DNA of 64,000 bases from Heliocidaris tuberculata. Its lineage: Eukaryota; Echinodermata; Echinoidea; Camarodonta; Echinometridae. Of the stretch, positions 10,603 through 22,750 are shown in pieces. The translations under genes were made by a program, and so were the position numbers. Below the pieces are notes generated by a model. That model had not been told where the DNA came from. It saw only the letters and a program-made list of their open reading frames with translations, and made no database searches. Positions within the stretch are counted from its first letter, which is position 1; the number at the start of each line of letters is the position of its first letter. The stretch is from positions 37,701,274 to 37,765,273 of the forward strand of contig CM046833.1 of assembly GCA_025618425.1 (NCBI GenBank), read 5' to 3'.

Positions 10603-12052
10603 TTTAATATGATCGCAAATTTTCCAATTTAGTAATGGTTTAATTATATACTAACATTTTAAAATGAAGATATGAACCTAAAAATTCATAGATAAATAAA
10701 AGGACTTAGAATGTATACATATAAATGTGGGCAGGTTGGCTTATCAAAATGCAGGAGTGTAATCTAAGCTCAGTGAATACAATGAAAATCATTCAAAAAA
10801 AGTTGTTTCAGGGCAAGGACAGGACCTAGTATGTCGGTTCAACTTCCTTTATATCATATGTATCTACAGCAGTTCTCTACAAAGGTAGAATGCACATGTA
10901 CATTGTTCATGGATTTGATTATCATCTGATTATAAGATCATCTGTTTAAAGCCTACAGTGTTGACAAGGCCCTTAAAACTTTTTGTCAGATTTCTATGAA
11001 TCTAGTTGATAAATAGCAAGATACTAACAACTCTAAGCTGCTGTGAAGTTTTTTCCTCCAGACGTGGAATAGTAAACAAATGAGAGGAGAAAAAACAATA
11101 TACATGTCTTACCCATATAGGCACATAAATTAGCTAATGCGACGGCAATGTGTAAAACAAACAGTGTACGTGGGTCAAAGGATATTCAGACGATCTTTGA
11201 GAGGTTGGTGGCAGGGCACTCCCAGGCAGATAGAGGATGTATGACTACTAGCCTGAATTTATAGATGTTCCTTTCAAATATGTATAACATACAAAAATTT
11301 ACCCCAAAGAATGGCCGGTACATCAACATATTTGGCTCATGTATCTTTTGACACAAGTGGATAAATAAGTAGCCATACATGTATATTTATCCAACAAGTT
11401 TCATTCCCATTGCCTTTGTTGCTACCAGAACTAGATATGAACAGAATGAACAGAAAGCTGAAATTGAACAATACCCATTGCGAATGATGAGTGCACGATG
11501 AAAAGCATCAGTATGTCTCATTTCAATTCTATTCTTCGATTTTGTAGTACCAGTTAACTCTTTAGTGGATGATTTAATGAAATGAGGAATAGCCAAGGTC
11601 TACATGTACCTTGTACATGTCTTTGAACCTGGGTTCACAAATGGTACTAAACACCACTATATTTTTTAAATAGGCTGTATTTACCTTTCCTTAGGATATT
11701 ACATTAATCTGTAATTACTTAGGGATTACTGCCTTGACAAAAAAATGAAAGTTTTTTTTTGCAGTATTCCCCAATTCCATTTCTATCAATCAAATGTATC
11801 AATATGAGAGCATTTATGGTGTAACTATTCACTTCTTGATTTCTTACATTGTCTGCTTATGTTTTAATTTTGCTTGTTTTTTATTTTTTACATGTTACTA
11901 CATTGTAATATGCATTTATATGTTCATTGCGTGTATTCATTCAACAATTCTCTTAAATATTACTGTATTGTGATTATCTATTTGTATACCCATGATTTTT
12001 TTGGAATTGAAAATAAATGATACTATACTATACTACTATACTTCTATACTAT
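10603..12052. other. AT-rich non-coding stretch above the NLR exons
   Basis: The first exon of the NLR gene may be here but no coding signal could be identified. The segment at about 10960-11100 is a dispersed repeat shared with 22590-22750: both have 'gctgtgaagttttttcctcc' followed by 'aatgagagg'. A 'tactata' microsatellite occupies 12020-12060. Confidence 0.5.
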
Positions 12053-12060
12053 ACTATACT

Positions 12061-12124
12061 CAGGGGCGGATCCAGAATTTTGTGAAAGGGGGGGGGCACA
12101 AAAATCTCAGAAAATTTTCTGACA

Positions 12125-12170
<46 letters not shown>

Positions 12171-12331
12171 TTATCACATTTTTTGGGGTCTACTTTTCCT
12201 CCAAAATTCTCTGATAAGCAAAAAAAAAAAAAAAAAAAAAAAAGGTTTTCACTTCTAAAGGGGGGGGGGGGGGGCACAAGTGAAAAAAGGGGGGCACAGG
12301 CCGGATGTGCCCCCCCCTAAATCCGCCACTG
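12061..12331. mobile_element. hAT-like poly-G/poly-A MITE, copy 1
   Basis: The element begins CAGGGGCGGATCCAGA and ends AAATCCGCCACTG. It is flanked by a perfect 8-bp duplication, ACTATACT, at 12053-12060 and 12332-12339. The interior is a poly-G tract, two long poly-A tracts after 'ctgacaagc', and a second poly-G. The 8-bp duplication is the hallmark of hAT transposition. No protein is encoded; long frames in the homopolymers are artefacts. Confidence 0.85.
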
Positions 12332-12339
12332 ACTATACT

Positions 12340-12700
12340 GCTACTACTATACTACTATACCTTTCTGAGTTGTTTGGCCCAGGATTGGTTTCAACATCCC
12401 CGGACCTCATTAGGAGAATTATTAGCAGGTAGAGATAACAGAATCCACCCATGCTGTAAGATGTCCTATTTCTGCAGAAACATGCTACATCCAAAATGCT
12501 GTACGTGTATGATGATGTCTGCTTGGCCTCCTGGAATGCATGATAGAAATTAAAATAGACTACTTTATCAACTTCTCACATGAAATACATCAATTGAACA
12601 TGTAAATCAAACTAAATGAAAGTTGATACACCAGACAGCCAGTAATACAAAAAAAACGAAAGAAAAGGAAGACCATTAGTATAGATGGCTGGTGATTTTT
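12340..12700. other. non-coding spacer between two MITEs
   Basis: Nothing recognised beyond residual 'tactata' microsatellite at the left edge. Confidence 0.4.
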
Positions 12701-13065
12701 TTCAACAAGTGGCATAGCAAGGATTTTGTAAGAGGGGGCACACAAATGCAGGGCTGTCAACTACAGAGAACTGCTTGGAGGGAGATTTGTATTTTTTTCT
12801 TCTCACTGGCCCTCCAGAATTCGCTCAGGGGGGGGGGGGGGTTATCAGATGTTTTCCTCCATAATTCTGTGACTTAAGCACAAAAAAAAAAAAAAAAAAT
12901 GGTATCAGTTCTAAAAGGGGGGGGGGGGGACAATCCAAACAGAGGGGCACAATGTATACTTTTCTTTCAAAGGGGGGCACGGGCCAGGATCCCCCTAAAT
13001 CCACCACTCCCCAATAACCTTTTTTTGGGGGGCAAAAGTTGTCAGGGGGCCACCCCCCTGCGCTA
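12701..13065. mobile_element. second poly-G MITE of the same family, right end abutting the mariner
   Basis: The left end 'aagtggcatagcaaggatttt' and the internal 'ggagggagatttgtattttt' match the copy at 63059-63396 read on the other strand. The right part includes 'aaaagttgtcagggggcc' and ends 'cccccctgcgcta', where the mariner-like element begins. No clean target duplication could be found, so this copy may be composite or truncated. Confidence 0.6.
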
Positions 13066-13067
13066 TA

Positions 13068-14974
13068 CAGTGCGTCCCAGAAAAAAGGAAACCCGTTTTT
13101 GGAGATAGATATCTTGATAATGAAATAGGATTGGAATAAAACATGGACACTTTTAGTGTGATACCAAATACACGAAGATTTGTTTATGCTTGACGGACTT
13201 AGAACAATTTTACCAGCTTAATGTAAGAATCGATTTGCACAGAATATTGGTGCGAACGTTTTAATGCAGATTATTCCAGTTTGTTTTCAATTCCCTTCAT
13301 GTTGTTATCACGTTTTCTGTTTTGTCTTCAGTATCTTCTTTCTTGTGTTTGGTTTTCTGTTTCTGTAACAGTTTTCATGTTTCTGTTAATTCAGGTTTTT
13401 CTTTTCATTTCCCCTTTTCGCTCACTCCTTGCTTTTAATGTGATACATTTTGTTTCACGTTATGAATCATTTCTGGCTATTTGCATCTTTTCGCTTTTTA
13501 CATTTTCACAGCATGCATCCCCATTTTTCATTCCCGATTTCTATTCAATCCTTAACATTCTTTAGCTAAGTTATCTTCAATTCATTTCAACCTTCTTATT
13601 TCATTTCAGTGATATTCTAACCTCAATCTTTTCAATCTCTTGCATATCTCAACTTGCTCTCTTCTCGTTTTCCACTTAAAAGAATTGTGACGCCTAATTG
13701 TGACACCGAATAACGACACACAAACAAACGATGAAACTAAGTTTTATTTTTTATTTCATCCTTTACAAGAGCAACTCATAAATCTTGGACCGTGTAACTC
13801 TATCCCCAACGTCCCTCAACATGTCCACCATGCCTGTCCACGCACACCTGTGCTCTGCCCCTCATGGCTCCTACTGCCTGGCGAATCACGGGTTCTTGGT
13901 GCCGCAGTGCCTCACACTCTCTCACGATCCTGTTACGCAGGTCATTAGTGTCTCGTGGTGGGGAGGTGTAGACCCTACTCTTCAGAAAGCCCTAAAGAAA
14001 AAAGTCACACGGGGTGAGATCTGGTGACCTGGGAGGCCATTCGACATCATGATTCAACGCGATGACTCTGTTGTTGAAGAGTTCCTGCAGTCTCTCCCTG
14101 ACGACTAATCTTCGATGAGGCGGTGCTCCATCTTGTACCCACCAGACTCTTTCGAAGCTCCCATCAGGCTGGCGAACGAAGTGTTGATCAAGTTCTGGAA
14201 CGATGTCTTCGTTGATAAGATGTAGGTAGCGTTCTCCATCGAGATTTCCGTTGAAGAAGGGTCCGATCAACGATCCATTACCACAGAGTCCTACCCAGAC
14301 GGAAACCTTCTCGCGACTGATGTTGACATCGTAGTGGAACGGTGGTGGGTTGTGGATTGGAGCATACTGCCGGACGTTGTGGTTATTGACCTTGCCGTTC
14401 ATGAAGAAGGACGCTTCATCTCCAATGATGAGGGTTTCAACAAACCTTGGGCCACGATCCAGCAACCACTGGGAATATCGGAGTCGTCTGGGCATGTCTG
14501 CTTCTAGTAGTTGGTGCCGAATGCGTATCCTGTAAGGATACCATTGCACGTCCAGTCGGATGATCCTGTGGTAGGAAGACCTTGACATGCCAAGTCCGTT
14601 TCTTCTCGTCGAGACATGGGGATTTGCAGCTACTTCCTGCTGAACTGCGGCAATGTTGTCCTCTGTTCGGACTGACCTTGGCCTCCCAGATCGGCCTTTG
14701 TTGAGGTTCAAACTTGTACCTTCATTCTGGTATTTTCCAACCTTCTTCCAGATCGTTGACTTTGACGGAACATTCCGATCAGGAAACCGACGACGGAAAG
14801 CTTGGGCAACTTCCTGAAGGCTTCCAGTGCGGTTCCATTCGGTTACTAGGAAAACTCTTTGCTGTGTTGTTAGCTGCATGGTCAGGCAAGCAAGTGAAAA
14901 GCTTGTGCTTAAAACCGTATTCATTCTCATTTTGGTGAAAGAAACATAAAAAAGAACACCAAAGAATTGCTAAT
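13068..14974 (-). mobile_element. Tc1/mariner-like element, left part
   Basis: The left terminus after a TA dinucleotide reads CAGTGCGTCCCAGAAAAAAG. Its inverted partner is at 25085-25114, where the complementary strand reads CATTGCATCCCAATAAAAAG after TA. TA duplications at 13066-13067 and 25115-25116 fit the family. This part carries the transposase pseudogene. The element is cut at 14974/14975 by the foldback element and resumes at 24857. Confidence 0.85.
13800..14879 (-). pseudogene. mariner-like DD41D transposase with amber stop
   Basis: The protein would cut and paste its element at TA sites. The likely start is the Met at 14879 (MQLTTQQRVFLVTEWN). The N-terminal helix-turn-helix of the DUF4817 type continues through SKSTIWKKVGKY and a GRPR motif. 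The DDE/D catalytic core shows LIIGDEASFF (first Asp), WWVQDGAPPH (second Asp) and WPPRSPDLTPCDFF (third Asp). Counting gives 41 residues between the second and third Asp, so this is DD41D rather than the DD34D of classical mariner. At 13992-13994 the codon expected to be Trp in DFFLWG is TAG. The same frame then runs on for 63 codons (GFLKSRVYTSPPRDTND...) to a stop at 13800. One nonsense mutation therefore inactivates an otherwise intact gene; readthrough or sequencing error are alternatives. Confidence 0.88.
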
Positions 14975-15139
14975 AACCCGTTCCATTTTAGAAATAGACT
15001 TTCCACAAAAGTCTAAAATATTGTTCAGTATTCCAATGATTTTGTAGTCTCAATTTAGTCATTTTGTGTAGGCATATGAACAGAATTCTATCTAAAAATT
15101 TGTAAAACAGTACTTGGGTTTGGTAGAATCCAAACTTGG
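14975..15139. repeat. foldback element, left outer arm
   Basis: This matches the reverse complement of 24691-24856 with about three mismatches over roughly 166 bp. The close identity suggests recent activity or gene conversion between the arms. Confidence 0.9.
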
Positions 15140-15602
15140 GTTCGCTTTCTAGCGAACCTCTCTGCCTCCAAGGTTCGCTTTCTAGCGAACCTCTCTGCCA
15201 CCAAGGTTCGCTTTCTAGCGAACCTCTCTTCCACCAAGGTTCGCTTTCTAGCGAACCTCTCTGCCACCAAGGTTCGGTTTCTAGCGAACCTCTCTGTATC
15301 CAAGATTCGCTTTCTAGTGAACGTATCTGCCTCCAAGGTTCGCTTTCTAGCGAACGTATCTGCCTCCAAGGTTCGCTTTCTAGCGAACCTCTCTGCCACC
15401 AAGGTTCGCTTTCTAGCGAACCTCTCTGTATCCAAGGTTCGCTTTCTAGCGAACGTATCTGCCTCCAAGGTTCGCTTTCTAGCGAACCTCTCTGCCTCCA
15501 AGGTTTCGCTTTCTAGCGAACCTCTCTGCCACCAAGGTTCGCTTTCTAGCGAACCTCTCTGCCTCCAAGGTTCGCCTTCTAGCGAACCTCTCTGCCTCCA
15601 AA
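15140..15602 (+). repeat. left array of 33-bp hairpin repeat, 14 units
   Basis: Each unit contains GGTTCGCT, a 4-base loop TTCT, and AGCGAACC, an 8-bp perfect stem, followed by a 13-base variable linker. Four linker types occur; a three-unit block (gccacc, gtatcc, cgtatctgcctcc) appears at least twice. One unit (near 15504) has an extra T. Because 33 is divisible by three, several frames stay open, giving artefactual ORFs with an 11-residue period such as FARKRTLEAER. Confidence 0.95.
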
Positions 15603-18309
15603 CTTTGCTTTCTGTTCATTAACATGGTCCCACCTTGATTGATTGAAAGATTTGTTAGTACTGGTAAAACTACTAAAATATCATGCATCTTTACATAAGT
15701 TTGGGAGAAAGACAGTCCGTTATTAAATAAAAAACCAAACAAACCAAATGGAATTCCTAAATTCACTGAAAGCACATAAAAATTGTGTTCTTTAATATTC
15801 ATATTTTTCATTTCAACACTTACGGAAGATTTTGGAAACTTTCAGTCCTAATAATGCCCATCCAATATTCATGTGGCAACACATGTTTCCATTCATTTTT
15901 TCAATTGATTTTATGTTTATGTAATACATTCCAAATGCACATACTGTATTCCATCAATGTCGGCTATCTGTTATACAGTTAGTAATTCACTGTTCTTAAA
16001 TAAAATAACTATGGACAAGCATTTTCATATCAACTGACAAATACAATAAATCATCAAAATACAATTATAGAGAGCATTCATTTATGATATATCGTGAACA
16101 CAGCTCTTAGACAGGACCTTTCACATGTATACATGTATATACATGGGTGCTTCATCCGAGTACTTGGTACAATATTCAAATCTTTTTGTCTGCCTAAAGT
16201 CTGTGAAAATCTTAACAAAATTTTTAAAAAATTGCTGAGAGTGGATATGCATATATACAGTAGAAGCTCGTTATGAAGAACAAAACACTCTCATTATAAT
16301 ATGGTAATCCTGCTGCTCCCGCTTCTTTCAATTTTATTTCTTTCTTTTACCTTTTCATTATCTTTTAAATTAGTTGTTTTCATCTTTTATTTTAGGGAGT
16401 CTGTTATGAAAAGGTACCACTGTACATTTATATTTAAGTGATAATCATGTTGTCCAACAAAAACACATTTATACATGTACATGTACAGTACATGCATGTA
16501 CGTTTACATGGCATACTATTTTATATCAAAGCTATGTGCATAATGAAGGAAAAAAGGAAATTAAAGTGTTGAGGGGCTTGCTCAAAATGTTAAAGGCCTT
16601 CTACAAATGATATTCAAAATATTTACTAGTATACTGTCACGGCTTTGTATATAGCCGGTTCAAGACAAAGGGAATGAAGACTCTGAAGTCATCTCATTAC
16701 AAACTTCAATCAATATTAGAACATTCAGAGGTTCACAACTGAATACTAACTCATATCACTAACTGCTTTATACTCATCCTAAACAGAGGTGCTTATATAG
16801 AATCACTGCTCCTCAATGATGCATATTGTTTATATTTATAATGACAGCTTATTCTGGTCTCTGTATATGACACTCCATTATGATAACCCATTAGGCTTGA
16901 CCCATAGTTCATACCCAAGTTCATATGTCACTACATGTATAATGACCCACTCTGTACTAAGACTGACCAGCTGCTTGTCAGGCTGTGTATATAAAGCTAG
17001 AGCTGTGACTAAATCATGAAATGGACGCTTGTATGCCCAAGTAGGAGAGCAGAAATGCCTAACTCTGTAAGTTAGAGTGTAATGTTCAATACATCAAAAA
17101 AAGTAAGGGAGCAAAAACATTGTTTGCATTCAAACACTTAAAAATATCAAAACCTACATCCGATCCGAAGCGAGCATATAGGTACATGTACATGTACATG
17201 TACATGTATGTGCTGCAAATTGTAATATTTTGTGAAGTTTTTAAGTTCATGCATTTATATACTCATGCAGCTCGAAATGAATGTATAAATGAAGCAGTTA
17301 AATAAACAGGGTTGGTATACTTAATAATCATATTCATCTTCTATTCTAGCTATTTAATATTTTCTTTGTCATTTCAAATATGAGTTGTCACCACATTCAC
17401 CAGTTAATGAATGTGCATAAAGTGGCTGAATACGAAAAATAATTTATTTCCGCCATTACAATTGAAGAGATCGATTAAGATTTGCTGACAGTTAAAATTC
17501 ATTTTTAAAAATGAATAATAAAATAGTTTTCACAATACAACTCCACATATAGTCAAAGTTTAATCTGCCCAGTTGCTGCTTTTATACCTATTATGTATAC
17601 TACAATTTTTTCCATTATTCAGAAAGCAGTGGTTGATGTAAAAAAAAAATGATGAAAATTTGACCCCTGCTTCACTTCAAATGACCTTCAAACTTAAGAC
17701 ACCCACAGATTCAAATCTTGATTTGTATTACAAGTAGCTTAACTTCAATGAATTATGTTACAACTCAATGTTTATAGATTTTCCTGAAATTTCCAGATAA
17801 GATTTTTTGTTTTTTTCAAACATTTCCCTTGTTTTCTTTGGCACAATAATGTCTTCTTTGTCACTATCGTGAAATTACATCTACTTTACAAATGATAAAG
17901 TTTATGGATACAGTCTGAATATTTGATTTTCACAATTTTTTGCTATGAAGGAAATTAATTGTGGCACATTCCCCATAATGATCCATGTCCGCCACCCGAC
18001 CAATTGCCCCAACTCTAGAACCTGTGTAGTGTACAGCGACCCAGTGTGCATGGCTGCACTCCTCTCCCCTCAAAATTTTTAGCTACAGAAATGAAAATTG
18101 CATGTACAAGAGTATACATTAAGAAATAAATGAAACGAAATAAATGAAAAAAACAAATCTACAATAATAACTGTCTGTCACTATCAAATTGCTTTCAGAC
18201 AGCTCTTTTTGGCAATACTATGAAGTGAAAATTTTGTTTCTGTGAGGTGATTTTTATAACTTTGCAGTTGTGAATGAAATGAGTCCTGAAAACAATCTCT
18301 GTACACGTA
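15603..18309. other. foldback interior, non-coding
   Basis: AT-rich sequence with no supported gene. TACATG and ACATGT runs occur at about 16120-16140, 16470-16500 and 17182-17210. Nothing resembling a transposase or RNA gene was seen. Confidence 0.5.
17182..17210. repeat. (TACATG)n microsatellite
   Basis: Five near-perfect TACATG units, which are self-complementary in part. Confidence 0.9.
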
Positions 18310-18798
18310 AAAGATGATTTTGTAAAAAGTTGTAATCACTATACATATGGGCATTTCAAAGTGGCCCAATCGGTACGGTCTAAGTGAAGTAGTGCATGGC
18401 GGTCAGCTTTCCCATTCGCTCCAACACACAAAATGACTAAAATGTCAATTTTTCAAAATGTATAACTCAGTAGGATCTTTTTCTTTTTGAAGGACATATA
18501 ACAATAGGCTGATATATTTTGAGTACTGCCCCAAAAGGAAAAGATGATAAGGAGAAAACAGGAATTGCATGATATTTTGGTGTACAACAAATGGGAGATT
18601 GGACCGTGAATACGTCACAGTCGATTCACCAAATTGCCAATTTGAGATTTGCGTAGATGTAGTAATCTCATTTTTCAAAGATTAATAACTTTCTTGTTCT
18701 TTTTCTGATTTCTTTCAAACTTTCTCCCGTTTCTCTTATTTTTCTTGATCCTTTTCACACAAATCAACTTTTTACAAAGGTTCGATTGCCCTTTATCA
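18310..18798. mobile_element. TTAA-family MITE copy 2, reversed and truncated
   Basis: Read on the minus strand this follows copy 1 (2269-2860): 'gggcaat' end at about 18790, then 'gaaagttattaat', 'cgcaaatctcaaattggcaa', and 'cattttgtgtgttggagcgaatgggaaa'. The far arm stops near 18310 without the terminal inverted repeat, so one end is deleted. The surviving end reads CTTTAT rather than TTAA. Confidence 0.75.
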
Positions 18799-19364
18799 AA
18801 GCGCAATTCTGTTGACTTCCAAAATAAAGATGTATTTTTCAATTTCCAGTAAAATAGACTTACTCCAGTTTTTAATTGAGTAATTATATGAATGATAGTT
18901 AATTAAAATTAATCAAATACAGATCTAATGTATAATATTTATGATCAAGGTACATTTAATAATTAAGCTGCATACAAATTAACACTGTTTATATTAGAAA
19001 ATGCTGGTATGTAATATAGAGAAAGAATAATGAACTCACCCATTTTATTTCACCAAAAAAAGGAGTTGACCTTTAACACCTGGAGTAAGTAAGGCAGTAA
19101 CTTTCTAATTTTGACTACATGTATATAAAGATAGATGAGATCCAGCCTCTGTTACTGGATGTTGGTATCAAGTGACAGCTTCAGCCACTAAAAGTTTGGA
19201 CCATTATACAAGCTTAACCCATAGTCTCACATTTCAGACACTTTTATATGCATTTACAACTGACAAGAGTTGTACCTGCAAACTACACAATATGAGCTTC
19301 CTGCCCAGTTCCCAGAATAATGGGGTTTGTTTATAATCCTTGGCAGGGTCCAAGGTTTCTCATA
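18799..19364. other. foldback interior, non-coding
   Basis: AT-rich; no gene or recognisable repeat. Confidence 0.4.
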
Positions 19365-19911
19365 TTAAAGGGGAAGTCCACCCTGATTACAAGTTGGTTT
19401 TAAAAGAAGCAGAAAAATTAAAGAAACAGATCAGTGAAGGTTTGAGCAAAATACGAGAAGAAATAAGAAAGTTATGAATTTTTGAAGTTGTTATCAATCA
19501 AACACAAATTGGCAACTCCGTGACGTATCTTGCGAGCTCCTCTCCCATTTGCCCTGTATTATAAAAATCACAAATTTTCATTTTCTCTAAAGAAAATATT
19601 CAATCATACATGCACTTTCGATATAATCATTGCTCATAGGTTTTTACACAAAACCTGTATGAAACAAATATATTCCGTCATCAAAATCCAAGAAAATGAA
19701 AATTTATGAAATTTTCTGTACTGAGCAAATGGGAGAGGAGCTCGCAAGATACGTCACGGAGTTGCCAATTTGTGTTCGATTGATTACAACTTCAGAAATT
19801 CATAACTTTCTTATTTCTTATCGGATTTCGCTCAAACTTTCAAAAATCTGTTTCTCTCATTTTTCTGCCTTTATTCAAATCAACTAAATACCAGGTGGAC
19901 TTTCCCTTTAA
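19365..19911. mobile_element. TTAA-family MITE copy 3, complete
   Basis: TTAAAGGGGAAGTCCACC at the left pairs with GGTGGACTTTCCCTTTAA at the right. Complementarity continues inward, for example 'gcaaatgggagaggagctcg' at about 19725 against the corresponding stretch near 19535. The whole 547 bp is a near-palindrome able to fold back. It encodes no protein. Confidence 0.85.
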
Positions 19912-19984
19912 GGGAAAGAATTAACCCTATCCCAGTAGATCAAACACCAAGAGGGGAATGACCTGCATGGTACGAGCAGTTGGC

Positions 19985-20480
19985 CTCTACAGAAAAAAAA
20001 AAACAGATAAGGAAAAAGGAAGATATGCAAAAAAAGATAATAAAACAAGAAAAGATAAAACAAAAAAATATGTAAGGTTAAATGGAAAAAGATTACAGAA
20101 AAATCAGAAAAATAAAAAACAAAGAAATATGGATGGAAGAATAGAAAGAAGATTAAATCAAGGAATTTTATTTCAGTACTTGAGGGAAAATAGGAAACAA
20201 GATTAAGAAACAAATGAAAGAAGAAATACATGTGGATGTATTGGAAAGAGAAGAGCCAAGGTACAAATAATTAAAGAAGAAAAAACAAAGAAATTCAGGG
20301 GGAAATATAGAAAGAGAAGATACAAGAAGTGGGAAAACATAATAATACGAGAGAGATAGAAATGCAAGGAAACACAGGATAAAATAAAGGAAGAGAAGAG
20401 TGAGGATGGAAACAGAAAAGAAGTATTTAAGGATCGATGGAATGAGAAAAGAAAAGGAAGAATAGAAAAACAACCCAGAA
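19985..20480 (+). repeat. polypurine-rich tract (~500 bp)
   Basis: The plus strand is almost entirely A and G with short 'gaaga', 'aaaaca' and 'ggaaag' words and very few pyrimidines. Long frames on either strand (Lys-rich plus, Phe/Leu-rich minus) reflect composition, not coding. The tract starts immediately downstream of MITE copy 3. Confidence 0.85.
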
Positions 20481-20559
20481 GAAATACATGAACTGGTGCA
20501 TGCTTGGTTTTCTGGGCCTCAGACCACTTGTCCATTAATTAAAAGTAAATAAGAAAGTT

Positions 20560-20710
20560 GCTTGAAATTTAGGTCACAAATTTGCGAAATTTATATTTTT
20601 TAATTTGTATTTTTTCTATCAGATTTTCCTAAAACTTTTACTAATATTTCCCCCCTCATTTTCTGCTTTTACTCACATCACCTTATTATCAGAGAGGACT
20701 TCCCCTTTAC
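20560..20710. mobile_element. half-copy of the TTAA MITE family
   Basis: The order 'cagattttcctaaaactttt', 'cattttctgcttttactcac' and 'gaggacttcccctttac' follows the right half of copy 3 with substitutions. The left half is missing. Confidence 0.55.
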
Positions 20711-21727
20711 TGAATTCTGTGCATGTACAAAATTCTAGTATTCAGATATTGTGTACATTACCAATTACCAATAAAAGAATGGCTGATCAACCATGCATGG
20801 TCTACTTAGCTCAAACACCATTCTTCCCCACATGTCACCCAATGCATATACACTGTATAGCCTACATACATGTATAGCTGAAATCTTGATAAAAATCTGC
20901 TAATAAGTTGTCATTGTCAAATAATGCCATAGCTGAACCACAGAGTTCCTCTGTTTCCTATTGTACATTAACCAGTAGGATTACACGCTTCTTTAATAGG
21001 AAGGGGTATAGAAATTAGTGTACATGTATGTTGTCCAATGGTTTATTAAAAGATCAGTAAACAGACCTGATGTGAAGTGGAGGGGAGTGGAGTGGGAAGT
21101 GGAGGGTATAACAACAACAAAAAGTGAGGGTGGAATGATAATGTAGCTTTGTCCAATCTTCCAATAGACCTTTCTACATTAAGGAAATTACTAAAATATT
21201 CAGTGCACCTTAAACTGAACTTCACCTTGATCCTGTAATGAATTCTCCATAAAGACCTACACAGAGGAACAGTCCAAAATATAAAGTGCATGAGCGATAA
21301 AACAATTGTCAACCAAAGTGTGAAATGGAGACTAGTGTAACATAGAATACCAATCTTAGTGTAACTTGAGAGAAATATAACCTGAGTGTTTAGCTGAATC
21401 AAGTAGATAGAGAATTTAATATATACATTAATTCGCATGATATCGATTAAAGAAGACAGTTGATGTTGTATTGCTTTACATTTTGTTCCTCCACTCTTGG
21501 ATTTCATACTATTCACAGACGACACTAATAAACCCCTCAAAAAAAATTTGGAAACTGAAGTTTCATGTTTTATATCTCTCTTGTCATGGCATATTCATCG
21601 CTTTTTTTCGTGAAATTAGAAAGTGTGTTTATTACTCTTTAAAATGATACCATATTTAAATTCATATATGTATCCAAAGCTATAAGCTTGACTTTGATTA
21701 AATTTTTAAACATAAACAAATGATTAA
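20711..21727. other. foldback interior, non-coding
   Basis: No supported gene. A 164-codon frame on the minus strand (21046-21540) has no family resemblance and low-complexity composition, so it is not called. Confidence 0.4.
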
Positions 21728-21848
21728 ATGCAACAATTCATAACTTTCTTAATTCTTTTCAGATTTTGCTCAAATTTTCATTCATCTATTTCTTTATTTT
21801 TCTGCTTCTTTTAAAACCAACTTAATATCAGGGTGGACTTTCTCTTTG
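21728..21848. mobile_element. half-copy of the TTAA MITE family
   Basis: 'aattcataactttcttaatt', 'cagattttgctcaaatttt' and 'cagggtggactttctctttg' match the right arm of copy 3. Only one arm is present. Confidence 0.6.
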
Positions 21849-22354
21849 AATGTAAAAGTTATTAATAACTAGCATCTGTGCTAACTGAATGCAGTATAAA
21901 CTAATTACAGATAATTTTTTTAACTTTCCAGAAGCCTGCAAATTACACTCTCCAAATAAACCATATTGCACACTGACCTGCCTGATTTGCCTCAGTGCAG
22001 AATCTGTTACTAAAGCAAAAGTCGTTCTGCATACTGGAATTTTACTAATCCTATCTGTGGTTTGCTTCATCATTACCCTGAAAGTAAACATCGTCTTTCA
22101 CTAGCCCACCCTGGTAGTGGTACAGAGATAAACTTCAAGTGATGCAAGCATGCACAATCCAGTGTAATGAGTCATAACCCCTTATCACTCTATCTACTTT
22201 CCCTTTCTTTCAGCTATATAGGCCTATATTTTATGAGCAATGAAACTACATACTGAAATGACATATGTATGAATGAATAATACAACATTATTAACTATTT
22301 CTTCACTAATCTTGAACTTAAATTATACTACTTTGATGAATCTACACTAATGTG
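21849..22354. other. foldback interior, non-coding
   Basis: AT-rich; nothing recognised. Confidence 0.4.
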
Positions 22355-22435
22355 TATTCCTTAAGGAGATATATGGTTTATTTCTTGAGGAGATACATGG
22401 TTTATTCCTTGAGGAGATATATGGTTTATCCCTAA
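22355..22435. repeat. ~26-bp tandem repeat, 3 units
   Basis: Three copies of 'ccttgaggagatatatggtt' plus 'tatt', differing at a few positions. Confidence 0.85.
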
Positions 22436-22589
22436 CAAACTTTGCAATATTATTAGGGAACTTGCTATGCAATGTGTAGACCTAATGGCAAAGTTATAAT
22501 GACAAAGAAAAACTCACCAACTGTTTGATATACATGTACATGCACATGTACCTCAAATGTTTCTTCAAAACTTAATTACATGTTAAAGG

Positions 22590-22750
22590 TAATAGATAGT
22601 TTTGGGAAGCCCTTAAAAACTATTCGCGTTATTTCTTTGATTTTACTTATTAAAGAGCAGGGTACTAACATAACTAAGATGCTGTGAAGTTTTTTCCTCC
22701 TCAAGTGAAATATTTATCGAATGAGAGGTGAAAAGTAATAAAAATCCCTG
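22590..22750. repeat. dispersed repeat shared with 10960-11100
   Basis: Both places carry 'agcccttaaaa' or 'ggcccttaaaa', a 'agggtactaacat' or 'agatactaaca' segment, then 'gctgtgaagttttttcctcc' and 'atgagagg'. One copy is inside the foldback element and one is upstream of the NLR exons, so it is a genuinely dispersed family. Boundaries are uncertain. Confidence 0.65.

Noticed and set aside
12120..12243. Poly-A tracts as retroposed tails
   Set aside because: They lie inside an element with inverted ends and an 8-bp duplication, so they are internal to a DNA MITE.
15140..15602. Possible CRISPR array
   Set aside because: Unit and 'spacer' are both repeated, the context is eukaryotic, and the arrays are inverted arms of a transposon.
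15088..15811. Long frames with an 11-residue repeat (FARKRTLEAER type)
   Set aside because: They result from the 33-bp repeat being a multiple of three; several frames on both strands are open at once.
21046..21540. 164-codon minus-strand frame
   Set aside because: No family resemblance; hydrophobic AT-driven composition and no support from neighbours.
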